64,000 nucleotides of DNA from Streptomyces hygroscopicus. Its GTDB lineage: Bacteria; Actinomycetota; Actinomycetes; Streptomycetales; Streptomycetaceae. The stretch is from contig CP018627.1 in assembly GCA_002021875.1 (NCBI GenBank), positions 8,246,001 to 8,310,000 on the forward strand, in the 5' to 3' direction. The notes under the pieces are model-generated. The model ran no database searches and was not told the origin of the DNA. It saw only the letters and a program-made list of their open reading frames with translations. The position numbers and the translations under genes are program-made. Numbering within the stretch: position 1 is the first letter of the stretch; each line of letters begins with the position of its first letter. This document shows positions 6,546-18,264 of this stretch, one piece after another.

Positions 6546-6977
6546 GTGCCTGGCTTGTCCGGCCGGGTCCTTGTCGTCGACGACAACAAGGTCATCCGGC
6601 AGCTGATCAGGGTCAACCTCGAGCTGGAGGGCTTCGAGGTCGTGACCGCGGCCGATGGTGCCGAGTGCCTGGAGATCGTTCACCAGGTGCGGCCCGATGT
6701 GATCACTCTCGATGTTGTGATGCCCAGACTCGATGGGCTGCATACGGCGTCGAGGTTGCGTGCTGATGCTCGAACGTGTCATGTGCCCGTCGCGATCATC
6801 AGTGCGTGTACGCAGTACGAGATGGACAGCGGGAAGGCGCTGGGCGTCGATGCCTTCCTCGCGAAACCCTTCGAGCCCGCCGATCTGGTCGAGCTCGTGG
6901 GGAGGCTGATGAGGCAGGGGGCGGCCGGTGCGGTGGCCCCTGGCGATGCCGAGCCGGCTGTGGGGCCCACCGGGTAG
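6546..6977 (+). CDS. Single-domain response regulator (CheY-like receiver)
   Basis: The start is GTG at 6546 and the protein has 143 residues: one receiver domain (VLVVDDNKVIRQL, then LDVVMPRLDG with phosphoacceptor D56, then FLAKPFEP with the conserved lysine) and a short tail. No output domain is present, so it may act by protein contact. No ribosome binding site is visible. TACTCT at 6533-6538, eight bases before the GTG, looks like a -10 box, suggesting a leaderless transcript. No histidine kinase is adjacent. This gene is commonly found next to nrtL and lysA in Streptomyces. Confidence 0.88.
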   Translation: MPGLSGRVLVVDDNKVIRQLIRVNLELEGFEVVTAADGAECLEIVHQVRPDVITLDVVMPRLDGLHTASRLRADARTCHVPVAIISACTQYEMDSGKALGVDAFLAKPFEPADLVELVGRLMRQGAAGAVAPGDAEPAVGPTG

Positions 6978-7260
6978 TGGGTGGGCCCCGGCCCGGCCCT
7001 CTTCCGGTCCGGGGCCCTGGGGCCTGGGTCCGGGGTCTATGTTCCGGGGCCTCGGTTCTGGGGTCTCGGTTCTGGGGTCTTGGTCTTGTCCGGGGTCCGG
7101 GTCCGGGCCCCGGCCTTGTTTGCTGGGTTTGTTCCGGGGGCTCGGTCCTGTCTTCCGGGGTCTGGTTCCGTTCTTGTCGGGGCTCTTGGTGGCCTGGGCC
7201 CTGGCTTCCCGGTGTGATCCGCCTTGGGTGGGTGGGTGGTGCGGCCCGTTGCTCGTCCGA
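6978..7260. repeat. Gene-free G/T-rich low-complexity stretch
   Basis: The 334 bases between the response regulator and nrtL hold no gene. Most of it is degenerate repetition of GGTTCTGGGGTCTCGG and GGTCCGGGGTC-type words, with strongly G-rich top-strand skew and many GGG or GGGG runs able to form G-quadruplexes. The last 50 bases carry the nrtL promoter (TACGCT at 7300-7305). Confidence 0.7.
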
Positions 7261-7311
7261 TGGGCGAAACCGGTTCGCTTCGGTACCCCCCTCCTCCCAT
7301 ACGCTGGTCCC

Positions 7312-8388
7312 GTGACTCCCGCCCAGCTCTCCCGCACTGTGCTGCACACCGTGCGTCGTGCCGTTGAGGACGACGAGCTGTGCGTTGCCGTGCCGGAGCG
7401 GGTGAAGGTGCGGACGCCCCCTCGGCCCGGGTGCGGGGATTACGCCACCAATGTCGCCTTGCTGCTGGCCAGGGGGGCCAGGGGGGCCAGGGGTGAGGGG
7501 GACGCGCTCGCTATCGCCGAGGTTTTGCGGCGGCGGCTTGTTCGCGCTCCTGGGATCGCCCGCGTTGATGTCGCCGACCCTGGTTTCCTCAACATCACCC
7601 TTGAGGGCACCTCCCATGCTCAGCTTGTACGGGCCGTGCTGTCCCAGGGGCTCCGCTACGGGCATGGGGATGCGCTCGCCGGGGTGTCGGTTCCGCTCGG
7701 GGGCGGTGATGAGGTCCGGGCCGCGCTCGTCGCTCATGTGGTGCGGGGGCTTGTCGACGCCACCGGGGGAGTCGTTGTTCCTGGTGACGGGCCCGTCGTG
7801 CGGGCCGTTCCGGTCTCCGGGCGTGATCTGCTCACCCGTCTCGGGCCCGACGCCGCCCGCTGGGCGCTGCTCCGGCCCGCCGGGCACGATCTGCCCGATC
7901 TCGACCCCGCCCACCTGCTCTCCCAGCGCGAGGACAACGCCCTCTTCCGGGTGCAGTACGCCCATGCCCGCACCCGGGCGCTGATGCGGAACGCGAGCCA
8001 GTTCGGCATCACCCCCGAGCTGGAGCCCGAGTCCGGGGTGTACGGCGACCCCGCCGAGCCCCAGTCCGACCCCGACTCCGAGCCCAGCGCCTACGGCCAC
8101 CCCGCCGAGACCGCCCTGCTCGCGCTCCTCGCCGATCATCCCCGCACCCTCGAGGCCGCCGCCCGGCACCGGGCGCCCGATCGGCTCGCGCGGCACCTTG
8201 TCGCCACCGCCGACGCCTTCTTCCGGTTCCATGACGCCTGCCCGGCCCTCCCCTCCGGGGAGGAGTCCTCCGGCGAGCGCAAACCCTCGGCCGTCCACCG
8301 TTCCCGGCTGGCCCTTGCCGACGCCGCCGGGGCGGTGCTCGCCGGCGGCCTGCACCTGCTCGGCATCAGCGCACCCGAACATCTGTAA
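7312..8388 (+). CDS. nrtL: ArgS-related anticodon-binding protein NrtL
   Basis: The GTG start at 7312 gives 358 residues. The N-terminus resembles the arginyl-tRNA synthetase additional domain (LSRTVLHTVRRAVEDDEL, then GDYATNVALLLA and FLNITLEG). The C-terminus is a DALR anticodon-binding domain (DNALFRVQYAHARTRALMRN, then LARHLVATADAFFRFHD). The Rossmann catalytic core with HIGH and KMSKS motifs is missing, so it should not charge tRNA; an RNA-binding or regulatory role is inferred. TACGCT lies six bases before the GTG, consistent with a leaderless transcript. lysA follows 27 bases later, probably in the same operon. Confidence 0.85.
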   Translation: MTPAQLSRTVLHTVRRAVEDDELCVAVPERVKVRTPPRPGCGDYATNVALLLARGARGARGEGDALAIAEVLRRRLVRAPGIARVDVADPGFLNITLEGTSHAQLVRAVLSQGLRYGHGDALAGVSVPLGGGDEVRAALVAHVVRGLVDATGGVVVPGDGPVVRAVPVSGRDLLTRLGPDAARWALLRPAGHDLPDLDPAHLLSQREDNALFRVQYAHARTRALMRNASQFGITPELEPESGVYGDPAEPQSDPDSEPSAYGHPAETALLALLADHPRTLEAAARHRAPDRLARHLVATADAFFRFHDACPALPSGEESSGERKPSAVHRSRLALADAAGAVLAGGLHLLGISAPEHL

Positions 8389-8415
8389 GACCTTGAGAGA
8401 GACAGCGAAGACAGC

Positions 8416-9807
8416 ATGAGCCGTTCCGCCCACCCCGCCGGGCCCCGCCACGCCGATGTCCTTCCCGAGGGGCACTACGCCGCGCCGCCCGCCGATCTCA
8501 ATCAGCTCGACCCCCGCGTGTGGTCCCATACCGTCGGCCGGAACGCCGACGGCGTCGCGACCGTCGGCGGGATCGACGTCAAGACGCTCGCGGAGGAGTT
8601 CGGGACCCCCGGCTACTTCCTCGACGAGGCCGACTTCCGGGCCCGCTGCCGGGCCTGGCGGGAGGCGTTCGGGGAGGACGCCGACGTGTTCTACGCCGGG
8701 AAGGCGTTCCTCTCCCGCGCCGTCGTGCGCTGGCTGACCGAGGAGGGGCTCAACCTCGACGTGTGCTCCGCCGGGGAGCTGGTCACCGCGCTCGCCGCCG
8801 GGATGCCCGCCGAGCGGATCGCGCTGCACGGGAACAACAAGTCCACCGGTGAGATCGAGCGGGCCGTCGAGGCGGGTGTCGGGCGGATCGTGCTCGACTC
8901 GTTCCAGGAGATCGCGCGGGTCGCGCACGTCGCCCGGCGGCTCGGCAAGCGCCAGCGGGTGCAGATCCGCGTCACCGTGGGTGTGGAGGCGCATACGCAC
9001 GAGTTCATCGCGACCGCCCACGAGGACCAGAAGTTCGGCATTCCGCTCGCGGGCGGGCTGGCCGCCGAGGCCGTACGGCGGGCGCTCAAGCTGGACGGGC
9101 TGGAGCTCATCGGGATCCACTCGCACATCGGGTCGCAGATCTTCGACACCTCGGGCTTCGAGGTGGCCGCCCACCGCGTCGTCGGGCTGCTGAAGGAGAT
9201 CCGGGACGAGCACGGCGTCGAGCTGCCCGAGATCGACCTCGGTGGCGGCCTCGGCATCGCGTACACCTCGGAGGACGACCCCCGCGAGCCGCAGGAGATC
9301 GCCAAGGCGCTGCGCGACATCGTCCACCGGGAGTGCGACGCGGCCGGGCTCGCGGTGCCGCGGCTGTCGGTCGAGCCGGGGCGGGCGATCGTCGGGCCGA
9401 CCGCGTTCACGCTGTACGAGGTGGGCACGGTCAAGGAGCTGCCGGGGCTGCGGACGTACGTCAGCGTCGACGGCGGGATGTCCGACAACATCCGTACCGC
9501 GCTCTACGATGCGGAGTACTCCGTGGCGCTGGTCTCCCGCTCCTCCACCGCCGAGCCGATGCTCTCCCGCGTCGTCGGCAAGCACTGCGAGTCCGGCGAC
9601 ATCGTCGTACGGGACGCCTTCCTGCCCGCCGATCTGGCGCCCGGCGACCTGATCGCCGTCCCCGCCACCGGTGCGTACTGCCGCTCGATGGCGAGCAACT
9701 ACAACCACGCGCTCCGTCCGCCCGTCGTCGCCGTACGGGACGGTCAGGCGCGCGAGATCGTCCGGCGCGAGACGGAGGAGGATCTCCTGCGGCTCGATGT
9801 CGGCTAG
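8416..9807 (+). CDS. lysA: Diaminopimelate decarboxylase
   Basis: The protein has 463 residues, the usual length. It converts meso-diaminopimelate to L-lysine with pyridoxal phosphate. Fold type III features are visible: K96 in [10 protein letters not shown] as the PLP lysine, the IHSHIGSQI segment, the glycine-rich LGGGLGIAY phosphate loop, [10 protein letters not shown] and the C-terminal TGAYC. It follows nrtL closely and is followed by hom, so this is the lysine-threonine branch of the aspartate pathway. The hairpin at 9827-9857 separates it from hom. Confidence 0.97.
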   Translation: MSRSAHPAGPRHADVLPEGHYAAPPADLNQLDPRVWSHTVGRNADGVATVGGIDVKTLAEEFGTPGYFLDEADFRARCRAWREAFGEDADVFYAGKAFLSRAVVRWLTEEGLNLDVCSAGELVTALAAGMPAERIALHGNNKSTGEIERAVEAGVGRIVLDSFQEIARVAHVARRLGKRQRVQIRVTVGVEAHTHEFIATAHEDQKFGIPLAGGLAAEAVRRALKLDGLELIGIHSHIGSQIFDTSGFEVAAHRVVGLLKEIRDEHGVELPEIDLGGGLGIAYTSEDDPREPQEIAKALRDIVHRECDAAGLAVPRLSVEPGRAIVGPTAFTLYEVGTVKELPGLRTYVSVDGGMSDNIRTALYDAEYSVALVSRSSTAEPMLSRVVGKHCESGDIVVRDAFLPADLAPGDLIAVPATGAYCRSMASNYNHALRPPVVAVRDGQAREIVRRETEEDLLRLDVG

Positions 9808-9826
9808 CGAGAAAAGGATCTCGGAT

Positions 9827-9857
9827 ACTGGACCTGGGACAGGAAATCCCGTCCAGT
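9827..9857 (+). terminator. Hairpin between lysA and hom
   Basis: ACTGGAC (9827-9833) pairs with GTCCAGT (9851-9857), and inside it GGGA (9836-9839) pairs with TCCC (9847-9850). No T-run follows. It may be a Rho-type or partial terminator, or a leader structure of the hom transcript. Confidence 0.5.
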
Positions 9858-9921
9858 GCCTGAGACTGGTGCACTAACGCGCTGATGCATTAACGCGATG
9901 GATGAGAAACGAGGTCGGATG

Positions 9922-11211
9922 ATGCGTACGCGTCCGCTGAAAGTGGCGCTGCTGGGCTGTGGAGTGGTCGGCTCAGAGGTGGCGCGCATCATGACGACGC
10001 AGGCGGACGATCTCGCGGCGCGCATCGGGGCCCCGGTCGAGCTGGCCGGGATCGCCGTGCGGCGCCCCGGCCGGGTCCGGGAAGGGGTGCCGGCGGAGCT
10101 GGTGACCACCGATGCCACGGCCCTGGTCAAACGCGGGGACATCGATGTGGTGGTCGAGGTCATCGGCGGGATCGAGCCCGCCCGCACCCTCATCACCACC
10201 GCCTTCGACCACGGCGCGAGCGTGGTGTCCGCGAACAAGGCGCTGGTCGCCCAGGACGGCGCCGCGCTGCACGCCGCGGCCGAGCAGCGCCGTGCGGACC
10301 TCTACTACGAGGCCGCGGTCGCGGGGGCGATCCCGCTGGTCCGGCCGCTGCGCGAGTCGCTCGCCGGCGACAAGGTCAACCGGGTCCTCGGCATCGTCAA
10401 CGGCACCACCAACTTCATCCTGGACCGGATGGACGGCAGTGGCGCCGGCTACAGCGAGGCGCTGGACGAGGCCACGGCCCTGGGCTACGCCGAGGCCGAC
10501 CCGACCGCGGATGTCGAGGGTTTCGACGCCGCCGCGAAGGCCGCGATCCTCGCCGGGATCGCCTTCCACACCCGGGTCACCCTCGACGATGTGCACCGCG
10601 AGGGCATCACCGAGGTGACCGCCGCCGACATCGCCTCCGCCAAGCGCATGGGCTGCACCGTCAAGCTGCTCGCGATCTGCGAGCGGGCCGCCGACGGCCG
10701 CTCGGTCACCGCGCGGGTGCATCCGGCGATGATTCCGCTGAGCCACCCCCTCGCCTCCGTCCGCGAGGCGTACAACGCGGTCTTCGTGGAGGCCGACGCC
10801 GCGGGGCAGCTCATGTTCTACGGACCGGGCGCGGGCGGTTCGCCGACCGCCTCGGCCGTCCTCGGCGACCTCGTCGCCGCCTGCCGCAACAAGCTGGCGG
10901 AGGCCACCGGACCCGGGGAGTCCGCGTACAGCAGGCTCCCGGTGAGCCCGATGGGCGATGTGATCACTCGCTACCACATCAGCCTGGACGTCGCCGACAA
11001 ACCGGGAGTTCTCGCACAGGTCGCCACAGTCTTCGCCGAGCATGGCGTATCCATCGATACGGTCCGCCAGCAGGGGAAGGACGGCGAGGCGTCCCTCGTC
11101 GTCGTGACTCACCGCGCGAGCGACGCCGCGCTGTCGTCGACCGTGGAGGCGCTCCGCCGGCTCGACACCGTCCGCGATGTCGCGAGCATCATGCGGGTCG
11201 AGGGCGAGTAG
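9922..11211 (+). CDS. hom: Homoserine dehydrogenase
   Basis: The start at 9922 is chosen because GAGG lies seven bases before it; ATGs at 9919 and 9898 are also in frame. It has 429 residues. It reduces aspartate semialdehyde to homoserine with NAD(P)H. Seen: N-terminal LLGCGVVGSEVARI dinucleotide fold, the VSANKALVA segment, catalytic-domain YYEAAVAGAIPL and NGTTNFIL, and a C-terminal ACT domain (about 345-425: ISLDVADKPGVLAQVATVF, HGVSIDTVRQQG). The ACT domain implies allosteric feedback, by threonine in the known family. thrC follows 59 bp later. Confidence 0.97.
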   Translation: MRTRPLKVALLGCGVVGSEVARIMTTQADDLAARIGAPVELAGIAVRRPGRVREGVPAELVTTDATALVKRGDIDVVVEVIGGIEPARTLITTAFDHGASVVSANKALVAQDGAALHAAAEQRRADLYYEAAVAGAIPLVRPLRESLAGDKVNRVLGIVNGTTNFILDRMDGSGAGYSEALDEATALGYAEADPTADVEGFDAAAKAAILAGIAFHTRVTLDDVHREGITEVTAADIASAKRMGCTVKLLAICERAADGRSVTARVHPAMIPLSHPLASVREAYNAVFVEADAAGQLMFYGPGAGGSPTASAVLGDLVAACRNKLAEATGPGESAYSRLPVSPMGDVITRYHISLDVADKPGVLAQVATVFAEHGVSIDTVRQQGKDGEASLVVVTHRASDAALSSTVEALRRLDTVRDVASIMRVEGE

Positions 11212-11270
11212 AGGCCGGGTAGCGGCCGCGCTGAGGCCGAACAGAGGGTGAGCGGAGAGTAAGGGAAATC

Positions 11271-12389
<1,119 letters not shown>

Positions 12390-12428
12390 TCCGGCCCCGC
12401 GAGGGTCTCGACACGCAGTGCCCCGACG

Positions 12429-12447
12429 CGGCCCCGCAGCGGGGCCG
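12429..12447 (+). terminator. Terminator-like hairpin after thrC
   Basis: CGGCCCC (12429-12435) and GGGGCCG (12441-12447) enclose a 5-base loop. It is GC-rich without a T-run, the common Streptomyces form. Confidence 0.55.
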
Positions 12448-12790
12448 TGACCTGGGGCGATGAGGGTTTCGGCGGGCCGCCGCACCGCGGCTCGCCGGGC
12501 CTCCTCCAGGCCGTATCCTAAAGATCCACTCAAGTGGTGGCAGAGCAGCGCGAGGGCGCGCGGAGCGACCCAGTAGAGTGGTCGCGGATGGTTGCTGGGA
12601 GCGCGACACGCATCGTGCGCCTCCCGTGCGCCCTATGTCGCCACAGAACCTTCCTTCGATAGGCTGTACTGAATCCGCCCCGACGCAGAGTGCTCGCCTC
12701 TGCGCGGCGTCGCCGTACGTGTCGCGGCCCCCGCGGTGTTCCGTACCTCTTCGAGCAATCGCACGTAACCACAAGGAGAGTCATCGAGCG
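12448..12790. promoter_or_regulatory. Upstream region of thrB
   Basis: The stretch holds no gene. Visible elements are a short palindrome CCACT-CA-AGTGG (about 12528-12539), TAGAGT at about 12572 and TAGGCT at 12660-12665 as candidate -10 boxes, and AAGGAGAG before the thrB ATG. A separate thrB promoter is inferred. No threonine-rich leader peptide was seen. Confidence 0.35.
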
Positions 12791-13705
12791 ATGGCCGGTC
12801 CAGCGTTCCGCGCCGCCGCCGTCCGAGTGCGCGTCCCCGCCTCGAGCGCCAACCTCGGTCCCGGCTTCGACGCCCTCGGCCTGGCCCTGGGGCTCTACGA
12901 CGACGTGGTGGTCCGGGTGGCCGACTCCGGTCTGCACGTCGATATCGCCGGCGAGGGCGCGGAGACGCTGCCGCGCGACGAGAGCCACCTGCTCGTACGC
13001 TCCTTGCGCACCACCTTCGACCTGCTGGGCGGGCAGCCCCGCGGTCTCGAAGTGGTCTGCGCCAACCGCATTCCGCACGGCCGGGGCCTGGGCTCCTCCT
13101 CCGCCGCCATCTGCGCCGGGATCGTCGCCGCGCGCGCGGTGACGATAGGCGGCGCCGAGCGGCTCGACAACGAGGCGGTGCTGGAGCTGGCCACCGAGAT
13201 CGAGGGCCACCCCGACAATGTCGCCGCCTGTCTGCTCGGCGGCTTCACCCTTGCCTGGACGGACGCGGGATCCGCCCGGGCGATCAGGATGGACCCTGCG
13301 GATTCCATCGTTCCGGTTGTCTTCGTCCCGGACCGGCCGGTGCTCACCGAGACCGCCCGCGGGCTGCTGCCGCGCACCGTCCCGCATGTGGACGCGGCGG
13401 TGAACGCGGGCCGGGCCGCACTGCTCGTCGAGGCCCTGACCAGGCGTCCCGAGCTGCTGCTCGCGGCAACGGAGGACCGGCTGCACCAGGAATACCGTGC
13501 TCCGGCGATGCCCGAGAGCGTGAGCCTGGTGAACCGACTGCGGACGGACGGCGTCCCCGCGGTCATCTCCGGCGCGGGCCCCACGGTGCTCGCGCTGGTC
13601 GAGGACGGTGCGGCCGACAAGGTCGCACGACTGGCGGGCGAGGGGTGGGCGGCCAACCGGCTGGCTCTCGACGCCGGGGGGGCGAGCGTCCTGCCGCTCA
13701 CCTGA
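12791..13705 (+). CDS. thrB: Homoserine kinase
   Basis: The start at 12791 follows an AAGGAGAG site; the frame is open from 12578 but the upstream part does not resemble the family. The protein has 304 residues. It phosphorylates homoserine for threonine synthase. GHMP kinase motifs are clear: VRVPASSANLGPGFDALGLA at the N-terminus, the ATP loop PHGRGLGSSSAAI (about 98-110), EGHPDNVAACLLGG, and C-terminal AVISGAGPTVLAL. It completes the set hom, thrC, thrB. Confidence 0.97.
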   Translation: MAGPAFRAAAVRVRVPASSANLGPGFDALGLALGLYDDVVVRVADSGLHVDIAGEGAETLPRDESHLLVRSLRTTFDLLGGQPRGLEVVCANRIPHGRGLGSSSAAICAGIVAARAVTIGGAERLDNEAVLELATEIEGHPDNVAACLLGGFTLAWTDAGSARAIRMDPADSIVPVVFVPDRPVLTETARGLLPRTVPHVDAAVNAGRAALLVEALTRRPELLLAATEDRLHQEYRAPAMPESVSLVNRLRTDGVPAVISGAGPTVLALVEDGAADKVARLAGEGWAANRLALDAGGASVLPLT

Positions 13706-14107
13706 CACCGCGGTCCGGGGCGTCCCGGGCCCGGGAAAACTCGATAGCCGGTCTTGGAAAGGGGGAATGTTTGTTGGATCCGGTAGTGTTAACCTCAAGT
13801 CAGCACTTGATGCCTCTTGGATCTATTCGGAGGCGAGGTGCTCAGTGTCCCCATCCGGGACCACCCTTCTTCCGGGAGCCTCCCCCACTGCCTGAGCAGC
13901 CTGCCTGAGCAGTAGCGAGCACGCTCCGGAATCGGCGTGGCGGATCTCAGTGAACCCTCCACCGCGTCGGAACCATGAATTGATCTCTCCGCCGTACCCC
14001 GGCGGACCACCGCCCCGGCCCGGTCCGTTTCGGAAGGACCACAGCCGGACAGCACAACCGGTCGCCGAGCCAGACAGGCCGACGCCCGCTCCAGGGAAGG
14101 ACCCTTC
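13706..14107 (+). promoter_or_regulatory. Long upstream region of rho with a possible short leader frame
   Basis: The region lies between thrB and rho. It holds a candidate 25-codon leader frame, GTG at 13838 to TAG at 13913-13915 (MLSVPIRDHPSSGSLPHCLS and onward), with GGAGG at 13829-13833, four bases before the GTG. TAGTGT near 13782 could be a -10 box. Rho is autoregulated through its leader in other bacteria, and E. coli has a leader peptide gene upstream of rho. A similar function here is inference only. Confidence 0.35.
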
Positions 14108-16282
<2,175 letters not shown>

Positions 16283-16310
16283 GCGGATATCCGCCGGAAC
16301 GCTCCGTAGA

Positions 16311-16339
16311 CGAGGCCCCCCGCACCGCGGGGGGCCTCG
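16311..16339 (+). terminator. rho terminator
   Basis: CGAGGCCCCCC (16311-16321) pairs perfectly with 16329-16339; two further inner GC pairs leave a 3-base loop. It is 28 bases after the rho stop. Confidence 0.85.
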
Positions 16340-16639
16340 CTGCGTTCGATGAGAGGTGAGCCACAGCGGCAAGGCGGGCCACGGACCGGTCCTGATCATG
16401 TTATCGCCCGCGAAAGTGCAGGTCAGAGCGGTAAGGCGGACGAAGGGGACGAACGGAGCGCCCGGCGGCCCGCACGAAAACCGGCCATGGCACGTATGCA
16501 ACCCTGGCGCACGGCCTTCCATCTGTCAGGTCGGAATATGGGGCCGGAACACAGGCAGACTCCACCGCGAAACCGCGACGCCACGCCTGACCGTGACGGC
16601 AGGGGGTACTCGGGCAGCACATAGAGGACTGAGGAGCAC
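16340..16639. other. Gene-free spacer before the LCP gene
   Basis: About 300 bases with no convincing gene or repeat. GAGGAG lies just before the ATG at 16640. No promoter could be assigned with confidence. Confidence 0.5.
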
Positions 16640-17764
16640 ATGGCCGAGGACAGCAGCAACGCACCGGTAAACCCGGGCCGCCACCGCGCCCGCGGCGCAA
16701 CGCCGGGCCGCCGCCGCAAGCGGCCCAGCACGCGCCGCAGGGCCGTGGTCTACACGGTGTGGACGCTGGCCGCCGTGCTGGTGCTGGGCGGTGCCGGACT
16801 CGGCTACCTCTACTACAAGCTGAACGGGAACCTCACCGGCGTCGACGTCAACGCCGCCCTCGGTGCCGACCGCCCCAAGAACGTCGACAACGGCTCGATG
16901 GACATCCTCGTCCTCGGCTCCGACTCCCGGGCCGGCAAGAACGCGAAGTACGGCAAGGACGAGGGCACATCGCGCTCCGACACGGCGATGATCGTCCACG
17001 TCTACAAGGGCCACAAGAAGGCCAGCGTCATCAGCATCCCGCGCGACACCCTCATACAGCGGCCGTCCTGCACCACCAAGGGCGGGCAGGAGACGCCCGC
17101 CGTGCAGGCGGCGATGTTCAACAGCGCGTATGAGGCCGGCGGCCCGGCCTGCACCATCAAGACCATCGAGTCCATGACGGGCATACGCATGGACCACTTC
17201 CTCGAGGTCGACTTCTCGGGCTTCAAGCAGCTCATAAACGACCTCGGCGGCGTCAACCTCACCACCACCGCCCCGATTCACGACTCGAAGAGCCACCTCG
17301 ACCTGGAGCCCGGCCCGCACACGCTGAACGGGGAGCAGTCCCTGGGCCTGGTGCGTACCCGGCACGGCGTGGGCGACGGCAGCGACCTCGGCCGGATCAA
17401 GCTCCAGCAGGCGTTCGTCAAGGCGCTGCTGGACCAGGTCAAGCACGTCGACGTGTTCGGCAACCCGAAGAAGCTCTACGACCTGGCGGACACCTCCACC
17501 AAGGCGCTCACCACCGACTCCGAGCTGGCCTCGGTGAGCAAGCTGAAGGGCTTCGCCGAATCCCTGAAGGGCATCGGCTCGGGCGACATGAAGATGACCA
17601 CGCTGCCCGTCGAGTACGACCCGCAGAACCCGGCCCGGGTGCTGCCCATGGAGCGCAAGGCCAAGCTCATATGGACGGCGCTCCGCAAGGACCAGCCGGT
17701 GCCCGCCTCGGCCACCAAGGGCTCCGCGGGCGACGCCACCGACGCGGGCAAGGTCGTCGAATAG
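16640..17764 (+). CDS. LytR-CpsA-Psr (LCP) family cell-wall glycopolymer ligase
   Basis: The protein has 374 residues. The cytosolic N-terminus is short and basic (RHRARGATPGRRRKRPSTRR), followed by one membrane span at about 36-58 (VVYTVWTLAAVLVLGGAGLG). The extracellular LCP domain shows DILVLGSDSRAG, SDTAMIVHVY, VISIPRDTLI and GGVNLTTTAP. Family members transfer lipid-linked polymers such as teichoic acids to peptidoglycan; R and D residues in these motifs bind the pyrophosphate. The nearby WecA/TagO-like gene at 23099 could supply the lipid-linked substrate. The exact polymer is unknown. Confidence 0.92.
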   Translation: MAEDSSNAPVNPGRHRARGATPGRRRKRPSTRRRAVVYTVWTLAAVLVLGGAGLGYLYYKLNGNLTGVDVNAALGADRPKNVDNGSMDILVLGSDSRAGKNAKYGKDEGTSRSDTAMIVHVYKGHKKASVISIPRDTLIQRPSCTTKGGQETPAVQAAMFNSAYEAGGPACTIKTIESMTGIRMDHFLEVDFSGFKQLINDLGGVNLTTTAPIHDSKSHLDLEPGPHTLNGEQSLGLVRTRHGVGDGSDLGRIKLQQAFVKALLDQVKHVDVFGNPKKLYDLADTSTKALTTDSELASVSKLKGFAESLKGIGSGDMKMTTLPVEYDPQNPARVLPMERKAKLIWTALRKDQPVPASATKGSAGDATDAGKVVE

Positions 17765-17774
17765 CGTCCCGGGA

Positions 17775-17802
17775 GGGGTCGGGAATATCCCGGTCCGACC
17801 CC
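17775..17802 (+). terminator. Terminator after the LCP gene
   Basis: GGGGTCGG (17775-17782) pairs with CCGACCCC (17795-17802); CGGTTTT follows. It is a canonical stem plus short T-run. Confidence 0.75.
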
Positions 17803-17910
17803 CGGTTTTGGGAGATGCGGCCAGTACTGGCAAACTGGATCGTCGGTCCCGGTTCACGACAGGGCATTCCGCCCGTCGACCCGGTGCCCTCCCGAACCTA
17901 GGAGATTCCC

Positions 17911-18135
17911 TTGAAGCGCGACATCCACCCGGAGTACGTCGAGACGCAGGTCAGCTGCACCTGTGGCGCCTCCTTCACCACCCGTAGCACCGTGGGCGGC
18001 GGCACCATCCGTGCCGACATCTGCTCCGAGTGCCACCCGTTCTACACGGGCAAGCAGAAGATCCTCGACACCGGTGGCCGCGTGGCGCGGTTCGAGGCCC
18101 GCTTCGGCAAGAACGCCGGGTCCGCCAAGAAGTAG
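17911..18135 (+). CDS. rpmE: Ribosomal protein bL31, zinc-binding type
   Basis: The start codon is TTG, with TAGGAGAT upstream; the protein has 74 residues. It belongs to the 50S subunit. Cysteines C16 and C18 (QVSCTCGA) and C38 and C41 ([13 protein letters not shown]) mark the zinc-bound C+ form, not the zinc-free paralogue made under zinc limitation. It is flanked by terminators, so it is probably a monocistronic unit. Confidence 0.97.
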   Translation: MKRDIHPEYVETQVSCTCGASFTTRSTVGGGTIRADICSECHPFYTGKQKILDTGGRVARFEARFGKNAGSAKK

Positions 18136-18147
18136 CGACCCGCACGG

Positions 18148-18191
18148 CGCCGGTCTTCGGTCGCCCCTTCCCTGGGGCGACCGGACCGGCG
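18148..18191 (+). terminator. rpmE terminator
   Basis: CGCCGGTC (18148-18155) pairs with 18184-18191 and CGGTCGCCCC (18158-18167) with 18174-18183, a stem of 18 pairs with a two-base bulge and 6-base loop. TTTT follows at once. Confidence 0.9.
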
Positions 18192-18264
18192 TTTTGTCGT
18201 CACCGGCCCTTCCGGCACTTCTTCTCCGCAACACCACCACGCAGACCACCCAGGGAGCCCCCCG

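Noticed and set aside
6799..9708. 969-codon minus-strand frame opposite nrtL and lysA
   Set aside because: Composition is low complexity and it runs through two clear genes on the other strand, so it is a codon-bias shadow.
12448..12790. Threonine attenuator or T-box before thrB
   Set aside because: No threonine-rich leader peptide and no T-box specifier or antiterminator layout could be found.
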